DNA of 64,000 bases, from contig NZ_JAUOEO010000001.1 of NCBI RefSeq assembly GCF_030540825.1, positions 1,151,001 to 1,215,000 of the forward strand. Direction: 5' to 3'. Below are positions 7,457 through 16,358 of the stretch, in pieces (position 1 is the stretch's first letter; each line of letters begins with the position of its first letter). The notes beneath the pieces were generated by a model. That model did not search any database. It was not told where the DNA came from and saw only the letters and a list, made by a program, of their open reading frames with translations. The position numbers and the translations under genes were made by a program. Origin of the DNA: Flavivirga spongiicola. Its GTDB lineage: Bacteria > Bacteroidota > Bacteroidia > Flavobacteriales > Flavobacteriaceae.

Positions 7457-8842
7457 CAATGTTCTAGTTACCATAAACGCCGCTGAACCTACAAGAAAAC
7501 CGATTAAAGCTAACCAGGAAATCTTTTTCAAGTACCAGAAAAAATCTATTTTTTCCATTCCCATAGCTACAACACCAGCTGCAGATCCTATAATTAGCAT
7601 ACTACCTCCTGTTCCAGCTGAAAAAGCAATAAAATGCCATAACTCATGATCCATTGGTTCTGAGAACATTCCTAAACTAGCAGCCACTAATGGTACATTA
7701 TCAATAACTGCAGAACCTACACCTAATAATAACACAACTAAATCTGAGACGCCTCCAGAATGAATTTCGGTTCCTAATTGAGGCATTGATTCCTGTAATG
7801 ATGATGCAAATCCAAATAGAATCCCTAAAGATTCTAAAGCTGCTACTGCCATTAATATACCTAAGAAGAATAAAATACTTGGTAATTCTATTTTTGATAA
7901 GGAATAATGTACTGGGCTGTGACTTGCATGCGCATCGCTTTCTTCCGACCCAAACTCTGTCATACTAAATTTAGAACTACTATATATTTCGGCAAAAATA
8001 GCTACAACACCTAACGATAACATCATACCTACATATGGTGGTAAATGGGTTACCATCTTAAATATTGGTACAAATACAATAGCTCCCAGACCAAGATAGA
8101 GCATGGTGCCACTAAACCTTGATTTCTTTTTCTCCTCAACCTCTTCAATATCCAAATCACCTTTAAATGCTGGTAAAAAAGACGCTATTAATGATGGCAC
8201 AGCCATACATAAGAGAGAAGGCACAAACAAATAACCTATTAAGTGGCCTGTCGTTACTTTTTTGCCAATCCATAACATAGTCGTGGTTACATCTCCAATG
8301 GGTGACCATGCGCCTCCTGCATTGGCAGCAATAATAATTAAACCTGCAAACCAAATACGTACGCTTCTATCTTTTACAATTTTTTGAAGTATTGATATAA
8401 GTACAATGGTGGCAGTAAGATTATCTATTATAGCAGAAAGGATAAACGCTAGAATAGAGAATATCCATAAAATCTTAGTTTTCTTTTTGGTCTTTATAAA
8501 ATCTTTAATAGTAGAAAAACCATCAAAATAATCAATGATTTCAACAATAGTCATAGCCCCTAAAAGAAACACTAATATTTCTGATGTCTTACCTAAATGA
8601 TGCAGTAAGGTTTCTTCCATAAGATGTGTCTTTTCTTCCGAGGAAAACGTTCCAAAACTATCTAATAAAGCATGTTTTGATGAATCAAACCATTCCGGGA
8701 AGCTTTCTAAACCTAATGCAATTAATGCCCAACAAATAGCCATCATGACTAGCGCCGGTATAAGTTTATCAATTTTAATACTGTGTTCTAAAGTAATGGC
8801 TAAATACCCCATTACAAATACTAGAATAATTGTTGCTTCCAT
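7451..8842 (-). CDS. nhaD: Sodium:proton antiporter, NhaD type
   Basis: 463 residues and about twelve hydrophobic segments. The family-typical motifs are present: DNLTATIVLI, NAGGAWSPIGDVTTTMLWI, DNVPLVAASLGMF and SAGTGGSMLIIGSAAGVVAMGM. It exchanges Na+ (or Li+) for H+ across the inner membrane, a common need in marine bacteria. It starts 10 bp after the dehydrogenase gene on the same strand, so the two are probably co-transcribed. Its stop codon lies in the right end of a repeat element. Confidence 0.93.
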   Translation of the reverse strand: MEATIILVFVMGYLAITLEHSIKIDKLIPALVMMAICWALIALGLESFPEWFDSSKHALLDSFGTFSSEEKTHLMEETLLHHLGKTSEILVFLLGAMTIVEIIDYFDGFSTIKDFIKTKKKTKILWIFSILAFILSAIIDNLTATIVLISILQKIVKDRSVRIWFAGLIIIAANAGGAWSPIGDVTTTMLWIGKKVTTGHLIGYLFVPSLLCMAVPSLIASFLPAFKGDLDIEEVEEKKKSRFSGTMLYLGLGAIVFVPIFKMVTHLPPYVGMMLSLGVVAIFAEIYSSSKFSMTEFGSEESDAHASHSPVHYSLSKIELPSILFFLGILMAVAALESLGILFGFASSLQESMPQLGTEIHSGGVSDLVVLLLGVGSAVIDNVPLVAASLGMFSEPMDHELWHFIAFSAGTGGSMLIIGSAAGVVAMGMEKIDFFWYLKKISWLALIGFLVGSAAFMVTRTLF

Positions 8843-8852
8843 AAATAAAATA

Positions 8853-10079
8853 TTATATTAATTGATTGAGTGCAATTTCAAATGCTGTTGCACTGATCTC
8901 TGTTTTCGATTCATTTTTATTGTACACTTTCTGTAGTGCATCTCTTATTATATTTGATGTATCATTAAATATGGCTTCATCCGTTATCTGCACTTTACGT
9001 TCCATAAAATATGCAAAGACACGAGCCATTCCGCAATTAGAAATAAAATCAGGGATTAAACTTACTTTGTAATCGATATGTTCCATAATAGGACCAAAGA
9101 AGATTTCTTTATCAGCAAAAGGCACATTTGCCCCACAAGAAATAACTTCTAAACCACTATCAATCATTTGATCTATTTGATGAAGTGTGATTAAACGTGA
9201 TGCTGCACAAGGTGCAAAAATCTCAGTTTTTATAGACCAAATCCTTTCATTAGCTTCTTCAAAAGGAATTAAATCATCACTTACCAATGTATTTCCTTTT
9301 TTTGCAAGAAATAAACTGGTGATTTCTTCAAAAGTAAATCCTTTTTCATTAATTAAACCGCCAGCAATATCAATAATTCCAACAATCTTAGCTCCCATTT
9401 GCGACAAGTAAAAAGCAGCAGCTGCACCCACATTTCCAAAGCCTTGAATCACTGCGCGCTTTCCTTTAACAGAACCACCATAAATATTATAGTATTGTTT
9501 AACTGCTTCAGCAACACCAAAACCAGTAATCATATCTGCTACAGTATATTTCCTTAATATATCGGGAGAATAATTAGAACTCTCTATAACTTTGATAACG
9601 CCATGTCTCAACTGTCCTATTCTATTTATCTTATCTGCTTCGGTTGGTTTAAAATGCCCATTAAAGACACCTTCCTGAGGGTGCCACACACCACTCTCTT
9701 CTGTGATTGGAATAACTTCATGTATTTCATCTACATTTAAATCGCCCCCTGTACCATAATAACTTTTTAATAATGGAGATACAGCGGCATACCATCTTTC
9801 TAATACATCCTTTTTTCGAGGATCACTTGGGTCGAAATTTATTCCTGATTTCGCACCACCAATGGCGGGTCCGGAAACTGTAAATTTAATCTCCATGGTT
9901 TTGGCTAAGGATAAAACTTCATTCATATCCAACCCGTTTCGCATTCGTGTTCCTCCACCAGCAGCTCCTCCACGTAATGAGTTTATAACGGTCCATCCTT
10001 CAGCATATGTTTCTGCATCTTTCCAATTAAAAACAATTTCAGGCTCTTTATTTTCAAATTTCTTTAATAATTTTTTCAT
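8853..10079 (-). CDS. Glu/Leu/Phe/Val dehydrogenase family protein
   Basis: 408 residues. The N-terminal dimerisation/substrate domain contains GGAAGGGTRMR and SGPAIGGAKSGI, which holds the family's substrate or catalytic Lys. The C-terminal NAD(P) domain has the Rossmann GFGNVGAAAA, the APCAASRLI motif and SCGANVPF. It would oxidatively deaminate an amino acid, or run in the aminating direction. In the usual DVPAPD position it reads YGTGGDLNVDEIHEVIP, so the exact substrate is uncertain; glutamate or a branched-chain amino acid are the options. First gene of a pair with nhaD. Confidence 0.85.
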   Translation of the reverse strand: MKKLLKKFENKEPEIVFNWKDAETYAEGWTVINSLRGGAAGGGTRMRNGLDMNEVLSLAKTMEIKFTVSGPAIGGAKSGINFDPSDPRKKDVLERWYAAVSPLLKSYYGTGGDLNVDEIHEVIPITEESGVWHPQEGVFNGHFKPTEADKINRIGQLRHGVIKVIESSNYSPDILRKYTVADMITGFGVAEAVKQYYNIYGGSVKGKRAVIQGFGNVGAAAAFYLSQMGAKIVGIIDIAGGLINEKGFTFEEITSLFLAKKGNTLVSDDLIPFEEANERIWSIKTEIFAPCAASRLITLHQIDQMIDSGLEVISCGANVPFADKEIFFGPIMEHIDYKVSLIPDFISNCGMARVFAYFMERKVQITDEAIFNDTSNIIRDALQKVYNKNESKTEISATAFEIALNQLI

Positions 10080-10188
10080 TTCTATTTTTAAGTTGATTCA
10101 TGTATCGCTTACATTTAATTTTTCAGTGTTTTTATTAAGCGTAGCTAAAGCTGATTCATGAGGAAAATGATTTAAATTATTATGGTAA

Positions 10189-10196
10189 CAAATATA
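10189..10196 (-). promoter_or_regulatory. Possible -7 box of the dehydrogenase-nhaD operon
   Basis: On the minus strand the sequence is TATATTTG, a full match to the Bacteroidota -7 consensus TAnnTTTG, about 110 bp before the start at 10079. No good TTG -33 element is visible 19-21 bp upstream, so this is tentative. Confidence 0.35.
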
Positions 10197-10234
10197 AAAA
10201 ACTAAAATCCTTTAAGATTAATTTTTCATTATTT

Positions 10235-11317
10235 TTAAGGTAGAAATATTTTTCCCGAACTATGATTTTTTGTAGATCCTGTAACGCTTTTTAAACAGTT
10301 AACTTCGTTTCTTAATTTAAGCACACCCAGAAGCCCAAAAATTAACGCCTCTTTAAACTCTACAACCTCATTTAAAGGTATTATAATTTCATGTTGCGAA
10401 TACTGTTTAAGGGTATCTATTAAATAATTATTATAAACACCTCCTCCAGTAACGAGAACAGAACCGTGTTTCTTTTTATTTATTTCCTTAGCTATTTGGA
10501 TAGCAATATGTTCAGCAAAAGTTTTTAGAATATCTTTTGTATCTAATTGGAAAGCATCAATTAGAGGAAACATATTTTTAATGACCCATTCTAGACCTAA
10601 AGATTTGGGGTAATTTTCTTTATAAAAAGCGAGACTATTTAATTTATCAAGTAGCTTATTATTTACAGTTCCTGTTCTTGCCATTTTGCCACCATCATCA
10701 TAGTCAAGTCCAATTAATTTAGTATAGTGGTTTAAAACGATGTTTACCGGACAAATATCATAAGCAATTCTCTTATTTTTTATCTCAGTGGAAATATTTG
10801 CAAACCCGCCCAAATTCAAACAAAAATCGTATTCAGAAAATAGCAATTTATCGCCTATTGGAACCAATGGAGCACCTTGCCCTCTAAGTTCAACATCTTG
10901 AACTCTAAAATCACAAACCACCGTTTCGTTCAATAATACTGCAATAACTGGCTGATTCCCTATCTGATATGTCATTCCAATGTCTGGCCGATGCAAAGCA
11001 GTATGCCCATGCGAACAAATAGCATCAATATCCTTTATACTATTTTTATTAATGAAGTCTTTTATAATACCAGACAGGTAATTAGTATAATCTTCGTCAA
11101 TTTTCTGCAATTCAGCAACATTATACGAAACTAAATTACGAAGTATGTTTTCCCAACTTGAATTGTAACTAACTGTTTCAAAATGTATCATTTTAAAATG
11201 CCATACATCATCTAACTCGAACTCTACATAAACAACATCTACTCCATCTAATGATGTTCCAGACATAACACCAACAACCTTATACTCGTTTTTTATCATA
11301 TTGTGTAAAAATAACAA
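10235..11317 (-). CDS. anmK: Anhydro-N-acetylmuramic acid kinase
   Basis: 360 residues. It phosphorylates and opens 1,6-anhydro-MurNAc from recycled peptidoglycan to MurNAc-6-phosphate. Motifs are GVMSGTSLDGVDVV near the N-terminus, CSHGHTALHRP, NLGGFANIS, and VTGGGVYNNYLID near the C-terminus. The second methionine at 11299 (MIKNEYKVVG) is the more likely start, because the first six residues add nothing conserved. The gene is divergent from the acyl-CoA dehydrogenase, and no other MurNAc-recycling gene is nearby. Confidence 0.93.
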   Translation of the reverse strand: MLFLHNMIKNEYKVVGVMSGTSLDGVDVVYVEFELDDVWHFKMIHFETVSYNSSWENILRNLVSYNVAELQKIDEDYTNYLSGIIKDFINKNSIKDIDAICSHGHTALHRPDIGMTYQIGNQPVIAVLLNETVVCDFRVQDVELRGQGAPLVPIGDKLLFSEYDFCLNLGGFANISTEIKNKRIAYDICPVNIVLNHYTKLIGLDYDDGGKMARTGTVNNKLLDKLNSLAFYKENYPKSLGLEWVIKNMFPLIDAFQLDTKDILKTFAEHIAIQIAKEINKKKHGSVLVTGGGVYNNYLIDTLKQYSQHEIIIPLNEVVEFKEALIFGLLGVLKLRNEVNCLKSVTGSTKNHSSGKIFLP

Positions 11318-11323
11318 TACTTA

Positions 11324-11354
11324 TTGAAAATTTGACACTAAAGAGCTATATTTG
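11324..11354 (+). promoter_or_regulatory. Promoter of the acyl-CoA dehydrogenase gene
   Basis: TTG at 11324-11326, 20 bases, then TATATTTG at 11347-11354. This matches the Bacteroidota -33 TTG / -7 TAnnTTTG promoter with ideal spacing and leaves a leader of about 30 nt before the ATG at 11394. Confidence 0.6.
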
Positions 11355-11393
11355 TACATATTTTTTATCAAATCAACAACAAATTGAAAAATT

Positions 11394-12536
11394 ATGGATT
11401 TTAATCTTTCAGAAGAACATATCATGATACGCGATGCTGCTCGCGATTTTGCACAAACCGAATTACTCCCTGGCGTTATTGAACGTGATAATAAACAAAA
11501 ATTCCCAAATGAGTTGGTAAAAAAAATGGGGGAATTAGGATTTATGGGCATTATGGTAGATCCTAAATATGGTGGTAGCGGTATGGATGCTATCTCATAT
11601 GTTCTTATTATGGAGGAATTATCAAAAATTGATGCTTCGGCTTCTGTGATGGTTTCTGTAAACAATTCATTAGTTTGTTATGGGTTAGAAGCTTATGGAT
11701 CTGAGGAACAAAAACAAAAATATTTAACAAAACTGGCTACTGGTGGGTTTCTAGGAGCCTTTTGTTTAAGTGAACCTGAAGCTGGTAGTGATGCCACTTC
11801 ACAAAGAACTACAGCCATCGATAAAGGAGATCACTACCTTATTAATGGCACAAAAAACTGGATTACTAACGGTGGAACTGCTGACGTATATTTAGTAATA
11901 GCCCAAACCGATAAAGATAAAGGCTCTCATGGCATTAATGCATTTATTCTTGAAAAAGGCATGGAAGGATTTCATGTTGGACCTAAAGAAGATAAACTTG
12001 GTATTCGCGGAAGTGACACACACACCCTACAGTTTAATGACGTAAAAGTTCCTAAAGAAAATAGAATAGGTGCTGACGGTTCTGGATTTAGATTTGCCAT
12101 GAAAACATTATCTGGCGGACGTATTGGTATTGCTTCACAAGCTTTAGGAATTGCATCAGGGGCTTATGAATTAGCTTTAAAATACTCGAAAGAACGAAAA
12201 GCTTTTGGCACGGAAATATGCAATCATCAAGCTATAGCCTTTAAATTAGCCGATATGTATACCGAAATTGAAGCAGCTCGCCACTTGGTCATGAAGGCTG
12301 CCTGGGATAAAGATCAAGGTAATAATTATGACAAATCTAGTGCTATGGCCAAACTTTATGCTTCTAAAGTAGCCATGGAACATACTGTTGAAGCTGTACA
12401 AATACACGGTGGTAATGGTTTCGTAAAAGAATATCATGTTGAACGTCTTATGCGAGATGCAAAAATCACACAGATTTATGAAGGGACTTCGGAAATCCAG
12501 AAAATTGTAATCTCAAGAAGCCTTATAAGAGATTAA
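11394..12536 (+). CDS. Acyl-CoA dehydrogenase, short-chain type
   Basis: 380 residues, the family norm. It oxidises an acyl-CoA to the 2-enoyl-CoA with FAD, passing electrons to ETF. Motifs are FCLSEPEAGSDA and NGTKNWITNGG in the middle domain and RKAFGTEICNHQAIAFKLAD in the C-terminal domain. QIYEGTSEIQ holds the probable catalytic Glu (residue 363), at the place used by short-chain and butyryl-CoA dehydrogenases. It is a single-gene unit with its own promoter upstream and a terminator just downstream. The chain-length preference is an inference. Confidence 0.93.
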   Translation: MDFNLSEEHIMIRDAARDFAQTELLPGVIERDNKQKFPNELVKKMGELGFMGIMVDPKYGGSGMDAISYVLIMEELSKIDASASVMVSVNNSLVCYGLEAYGSEEQKQKYLTKLATGGFLGAFCLSEPEAGSDATSQRTTAIDKGDHYLINGTKNWITNGGTADVYLVIAQTDKDKGSHGINAFILEKGMEGFHVGPKEDKLGIRGSDTHTLQFNDVKVPKENRIGADGSGFRFAMKTLSGGRIGIASQALGIASGAYELALKYSKERKAFGTEICNHQAIAFKLADMYTEIEAARHLVMKAAWDKDQGNNYDKSSAMAKLYASKVAMEHTVEAVQIHGGNGFVKEYHVERLMRDAKITQIYEGTSEIQKIVISRSLIRD

Positions 12537-12551
12537 AACACTCTTGCTTTG

Positions 12552-12588
12552 AAAACCTGATTCTCAACAGGTTTTATTTCTTTTTTTA
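12552..12588 (+). terminator. Terminator of the acyl-CoA dehydrogenase gene
   Basis: AAAACCTG (12552-12559) and CAGGTTTT (12568-12575) pair around an 8-base loop, followed by a T-rich run, 16 bp after the stop codon. Confidence 0.8.
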
Positions 12589-12602
12589 CAATTTAAGGTA
12601 AA

Positions 12603-12762
12603 GAAGTGATTTAAACTTTTTATAATTGGCTACAAAATTCTCTTTTATCCCCACATTTTGTCTTTTTATTACTCCGTAGCGATGCTATGCAGTTCAAAAA
12701 AGCCTTCATTTGAGAATAAAATTGTTATTTTTCGCTTCAATCAAAAAAACTTAAACCACTTC
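12603..12762. repeat. 160-bp inverted-repeat element
   Basis: The 19-nt arms (12603-12621 and 12744-12762) are inverted copies with three mismatches, beginning GAAGTGATTTAAA and ending TTAAACCACTTC. The outer 13 nt match the hairpin at 447-476. It encodes nothing, so a non-autonomous repeat or a structured RNA are both possible. Confidence 0.5.
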
Positions 12763-12778
12763 AAATTAAGATTTTACT

Positions 12779-12822
12779 GTTCAACTATTATTTTGGCAAA
12801 AACTAATAGTTGAACTTTTTTT
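12779..12822 (+). terminator. Strong intrinsic terminator upstream of the arsenosugar operon
   Basis: GTTCAACTATTA (12779-12790) and TAATAGTTGAAC (12804-12815) form a perfect 12-bp stem, followed directly by seven T. It lies 250 bp after a first terminator with no gene between, so it may end a small non-coding transcript or insulate the ars operon. Confidence 0.8.
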
Positions 12823-12889
12823 GTTAAGTATTTTTAAATTTTTCGACATAACCTTAATAGATTTTTATCTTTAGTAAAAATTAAATTTT

Positions 12890-13225
12890 ATGCAAAAAAC
12901 ATATTATGATCCAGCGGATCTTAAAAAGTTTGGAAAAATAAGTGAATGGAATCAAGAACTAGGTGATAAATTTTTTGAATACTACGGAAAAGTTTTTGAA
13001 GAAGGCGCACTCACAGCTCGTGAAAAATCTTTAATTGCATTAGCTGTTTCTCATACAGAGCAATGCCCTTACTGTATTGATGCCTATACAAAAGACGGAT
13101 TACAACGTGGTATTACTAAAGAAGAAATGATGGAAGCACTTCATGTTGGAGCCGCTATAAAAAGTGGAGCAACATTAGTTCATGGTGTGCAAATGATGAA
13201 TAAAGTAAATAAACTTGAAATGTAG
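12890..13225 (+). CDS. Carboxymuconolactone decarboxylase/AhpD-like protein of the arsenosugar locus
   Basis: 111 residues, one AhpD/CMD domain. The redox motif EQCPYCIDAY (C-x-x-C) and the helix AHxGAAIKSGATLVHG-like stretch (VGAAIKSGATLVHGVQMM) fit the peroxidase-like small protein found next to ArsS. Its role is unproven; a thiol redox function in arsenic chemistry is inferred from context. It leads the cluster, 86 bp before arsS. A TATCTTTAG box lies 16 bp upstream of the ATG. Confidence 0.85.
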   Translation: MQKTYYDPADLKKFGKISEWNQELGDKFFEYYGKVFEEGALTAREKSLIALAVSHTEQCPYCIDAYTKDGLQRGITKEEMMEALHVGAAIKSGATLVHGVQMMNKVNKLEM

Positions 13226-13274
13226 AACGATTTACGATATTAGAATTACGATTTTTGATTTCACATCCATATTA

Positions 13275-13299
13275 ATTCGTAATTCGTAATTCGTAATTC
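13275..13299. repeat. 7-bp tandem repeat between the AhpD-like gene and arsS
   Basis: ATTCGTA occurs three times in tandem (13275-13295) and continues with a partial copy. Inverted forms (AATTACGAT) lie about 20-45 bp upstream. Such iterations often flank four-helix-bundle genes in this phylum, so it may be an empty site. The repeat is in an intergenic spacer and does not disturb a coding frame. Confidence 0.6.
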
Positions 13300-13311
13300 T
13301 TAAATCGAAAT

Positions 13312-14367
13312 ATGGCAACAAAATCCCTACATAAGCGTGAAAGCGATTTAGCTAATAGCAATAGACAACTTGAAATTTTATCGAATGGTATATTTCAAAA
13401 TGGCGAACTACCTACGTTTAAAAGTAAAATTTCTGAAACAAAGCAATTCCCTTTAAAAGCTAAAAAATTAGAAATCCTTCAGATAAATGTAGGCTATATG
13501 TGTAATCAGGTTTGTGAGCATTGTCATGTAGATGCCGGTCCGGATCGAAAGGAAATTATGACCAGAGAAACCATGCTACAATGTTTGGATGTTATTAAAA
13601 ACACCGGCGCTCATACCTTAGATTTAACAGGAGGTGCTCCAGAAATGAATCCTGATTTTAGATGGTTTGTAGAAGAAGCTGCCAAAGCTGGTATTAAAGA
13701 TTTTATTGTGCGCTCTAACCTAACTATAATAAGAGCGAATAAAAAATATTACGATTTACCTGAATTCTTTAAAAAGCACAATGTGCATGTTGTATCTTCC
13801 ATGCCTCACTGGACTCGCGGAAAAACGGATAAACAACGTGGGGATGGTGTTTTTGACAAATCCATAAAAGCATTACAGGAATTAAATGCTATCGGGTACG
13901 GTATGCCGGGTAGTGGTCTGCGATTAGATTTAGTTTACAATCCATCAGGTGCTTTTTTACCAGGAGATCAAGCCTCTATGGAAAAGGATTTTAAAAAAGC
14001 ATTAAAAGAAGATTTTAATATTCAGTTTCATAATTTATTTGCTATTACAAATTTACCTATTAGCAGGTTTTTGGATTACTTAATTGCTTCCGAAAATTAT
14101 GAAGATTACATGTATTCTTTAGTCGAAGCATATAACCCAACTGCTGTTGCTAATGTTATGTGTACAAATACACTATCTGTTAGCTGGGACGGTTATTTAT
14201 TTGATTGTGATTTCAATCAAATGTTAGAATTACCGGTAAATAGTAAAGTAAAACATATATCGGAATATAACGAAGAACTACTTGAAGGTCGTAATATTGT
14301 TATTTCCCAACACTGTTATGGGTGTACTGCTGGAGCGGGGAGTAGCTGCCAAGGTGTTGTAGCTTAA
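13312..14367 (+). CDS. arsS: Arsenosugar biosynthesis radical SAM protein ArsS
   Basis: 351 residues. The radical-SAM cluster motif is C64-x3-C68-x2-C71 (YMCNQVCEHCHVDAGPDR), followed by LDLTGGAPEMNP. A C-terminal Cys-rich segment HCYGCTAGAGSSCQG (C335, C338, C346) is typical of ArsS and probably binds a further cluster or the arsenic substrate. The family joins dimethylarsenic to the 5'-deoxyadenosyl group, forming the C-As bond of arsenosugars. It is followed 2 bp later by the rhodanese gene in a tight operon with the glycosyltransferase, phosphorylase and arsM genes. Confidence 0.94.
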   Translation: MATKSLHKRESDLANSNRQLEILSNGIFQNGELPTFKSKISETKQFPLKAKKLEILQINVGYMCNQVCEHCHVDAGPDRKEIMTRETMLQCLDVIKNTGAHTLDLTGGAPEMNPDFRWFVEEAAKAGIKDFIVRSNLTIIRANKKYYDLPEFFKKHNVHVVSSMPHWTRGKTDKQRGDGVFDKSIKALQELNAIGYGMPGSGLRLDLVYNPSGAFLPGDQASMEKDFKKALKEDFNIQFHNLFAITNLPISRFLDYLIASENYEDYMYSLVEAYNPTAVANVMCTNTLSVSWDGYLFDCDFNQMLELPVNSKVKHISEYNEELLEGRNIVISQHCYGCTAGAGSSCQGVVA

Positions 14368-14369
14368 TT

Positions 14370-14864
14370 ATGAACAAAGTATTTTTTTACATATTTATAA
14401 GCTTTGTCGCTTCAGGGGTTTCTCAAAACAATCTTAAATCTTTATTAAAAGAATACAATAAAGAAAGCGTTCCGTATATTTATGTAAAACAATTAAAAAA
14501 ACAAACAACGCAACCCATACTTCTAGATACCAGAGAATGGCCCGAATACAAAGTAAGTCATCTAAAAGATGCCATTCATGTTGGGTATGATGAATTTAAA
14601 ATAAGTAATATTCAAAAAAAAATTCCTAATAAAAACACCAAAATAGTTGTTTACTGCTCCTTAGGAATACGTTCAGATTCCATTGCAAGTAGTCTCAAAA
14701 AAGCAGGCTATACTAATGTAGAAAATTTATACGGTGGTATTTTTGAATGGAAAAATAATAATTTACCTATTTATAATTCAGTAGAGAAGGTAACGGATAG
14801 TATTCATACCTATTCTAAAGAATGGGCTAAATGGGCAAAAAAAGGCATAAAAGTATATGAGTAA
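14370..14864 (+). CDS. Secreted rhodanese-like protein of the ars locus
   Basis: 164 residues. The N-terminal 19 residues form a signal peptide (FFYIFISFVASGVSQ), so it acts in the periplasm. The rhodanese domain spans about 38-135, with LLDTREWPEYKVSHLKDAIH and the active-site loop YCSLGIRS (C96). It may carry sulfur or bind arsenic species; the substrate is unknown. It starts 2 bp after arsS and overlaps the next gene by 8 bp. Confidence 0.88.
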   Translation: MNKVFFYIFISFVASGVSQNNLKSLLKEYNKESVPYIYVKQLKKQTTQPILLDTREWPEYKVSHLKDAIHVGYDEFKISNIQKKIPNKNTKIVVYCSLGIRSDSIASSLKKAGYTNVENLYGGIFEWKNNNLPIYNSVEKVTDSIHTYSKEWAKWAKKGIKVYE

Positions 14865-15492
14865 AGAACTTATTATTGTTTTTGTTAAAAATATAAAATT
14901 AGGCAAAGTAAAAACAAGACTTGCCAAAACCATTGGCAATCAAGGTGCTTTTGAGGTCTACAGCGAACTGGTTAAAATTACCGAGCTAGCAACAGAAAAC
15001 ATGCTAACAGATAAACGCATCTATTTTTCTGATGTTGTTATTGATGGTAAATGGAAAAACGATTACAAAACGATTCAAGAGGGCAAAAATTTAGGTGAGC
15101 GTATGAAAAACGCTTTCAAAAAAGGATTTGAAGATGGTTACGAACGCATTGTGCTTATAGGTTCCGATTTGCCCGATATCAGCTCTAAACATATCGAAAA
15201 TGGACTAAAAAATCTAAATAGTAGCGCCGTTGTTTTTGGACCTGCTATTGATGGTGGCTACTACTTAATTGGGATGACAAAAATGTATCATTCTATATTC
15301 AATGATAAGCCTTGGAGTGAATCTCATTTATTGGAAGTCACACTCAAAGAATTAAATCAAGAAAAAATACCTTATACCTTACTAGAAGCATTAAATGATA
15401 TTGATACTTTCGAAGATTTAGAAAACTCATCATTCTATCAGCATAATGAAGCGCTCCAATTAAAAGTAAAATCTTTAATTGGTAACGTATAA
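14857..15492 (+). CDS. DUF2064-type arsenosugar biosynthesis glycosyltransferase (TIGR04282-like)
   Basis: 211 residues, GT-A fold. Marks are the N-terminal FVKNIKLGKVKTRLAKTIG, the IGSDLPDIS acidic motif and FGPAIDGGYYLIGM. Proteins of this family are recurrent in ArsS/ArsM clusters and are thought to add or process the sugar part of arsenosugars; the exact donor is unknown. It overlaps the rhodanese gene by 8 bp and precedes the phosphorylase by 51 bp. Confidence 0.88.
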   Translation: MSKELIIVFVKNIKLGKVKTRLAKTIGNQGAFEVYSELVKITELATENMLTDKRIYFSDVVIDGKWKNDYKTIQEGKNLGERMKNAFKKGFEDGYERIVLIGSDLPDISSKHIENGLKNLNSSAVVFGPAIDGGYYLIGMTKMYHSIFNDKPWSESHLLEVTLKELNQEKIPYTLLEALNDIDTFEDLENSSFYQHNEALQLKVKSLIGNV

Positions 15493-15543
15493 ATTCATTA
15501 CATTACATAGCATTTTTTTTAAATTAATTCCAAGAAATATAAA

Positions 15544-16356
15544 ATGATCAAATACATAAACGAAACCACTAAATATCTACAAGACAAAGGTTTTGAAACT
15601 CCAGAAATTGGTATTATACTAGGCACGGGGTTAGGACAACTCATCAACGAAATAGACATTATAAAAGAAGTTAGTTATAATCATATTCCTAACTTCCCAA
15701 CAGCAACGGTTGAGTTTCATAAAGGGAAATTAATTTATGGTGAACTTGCTGGTAAAAAAGTGGTGGTCATGCAAGGACGTTTTCATTTATATGAAGGCTA
15801 CACATTGCAAGATGTCACCTACCCTGTTCGTATTATGGAAAAGTTAGGCATCAAAACATTATTGGTTTCTAATGCAGCGGGGGCCATTAATTTAAACTTT
15901 AAAAAAGGAGAATTAATGATTATTGATGATCATATTAATTTGCAAGGCAGCTCTCCTTTAGCATTTAAAGGGGTTGAAAAATTAGGAGAACGCTTTACAG
16001 ATATGAGCGTTCCTTATGATGCCGAAATCAATTCAAAGTTTGAAAGTATTGCTAAAGCAAACAATATTAAACTACATAAAGGTGTTTATGCCAGCGTTGT
16101 AGGACCACAATTAGAAACAAAAGCAGAATATCGTATGCTAAAAATTATCGGGTCTGATGCTGTTGGCATGAGTACAGTACCTGAAATTATTGTGGCAAAT
16201 CATTTAAAATTAAAAGTAGCCGCCGTGTCAGTTTTAACAGATGAATGCGACCCAGATAACTTAGAACCTGTTAACATCTCGGATATCATTGAAAATGCGA
16301 CAAAAGCAGAACCAGATATGATAACCTTGTTTAAAGAACTTATTAAGACCCTATAA
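15544..16356 (+). CDS. Purine nucleoside phosphorylase (class I)
   Basis: 270 residues, normal for trimeric class I enzymes. Motifs are ILGTGLGQL for phosphate, the QGRFHLYEGY stretch, SNAAGAIN, GVYASVVGPQLET and GMSTVPEIIVA. It splits purine nucleosides with phosphate. In this operon the natural substrate may be the adenosyl-arsenic product of ArsS, releasing adenine and leaving a ribose-1-phosphate derivative; that is an inference from gene order (2 bp before arsM). A general salvage role is the alternative. Confidence 0.93.
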   Translation: MIKYINETTKYLQDKGFETPEIGIILGTGLGQLINEIDIIKEVSYNHIPNFPTATVEFHKGKLIYGELAGKKVVVMQGRFHLYEGYTLQDVTYPVRIMEKLGIKTLLVSNAAGAINLNFKKGELMIIDDHINLQGSSPLAFKGVEKLGERFTDMSVPYDAEINSKFESIAKANNIKLHKGVYASVVGPQLETKAEYRMLKIIGSDAVGMSTVPEIIVANHLKLKVAAVSVLTDECDPDNLEPVNISDIIENATKAEPDMITLFKELIKTL

Positions 16357-16358
16357 TT

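Larger units (their letters stand above)
12537..12889. other. Intergenic region with two terminators and a repeat element
   Basis: 353 bp between the acyl-CoA dehydrogenase and the arsenosugar operon. It contains a terminator at 12552-12588, an inverted-repeat element at 12603-12762, a second strong terminator at 12779-12822, and a possible promoter box TATCTTTAG at 12866-12874. No protein gene is seen. Confidence 0.6.

Noticed and set aside
9862..10161. 99-codon open frame opposite the dehydrogenase
   Set aside because: Antisense to the conserved N-terminus of the dehydrogenase and without plausible features.
11321..11665. 114-codon open frame opposite the acyl-CoA dehydrogenase start
   Set aside because: It is antisense to a well-recognised enzyme and to its promoter.
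13275..13299. CRISPR-like array
   Set aside because: The unit is only 7 bp, there are no spacers and no cas genes.
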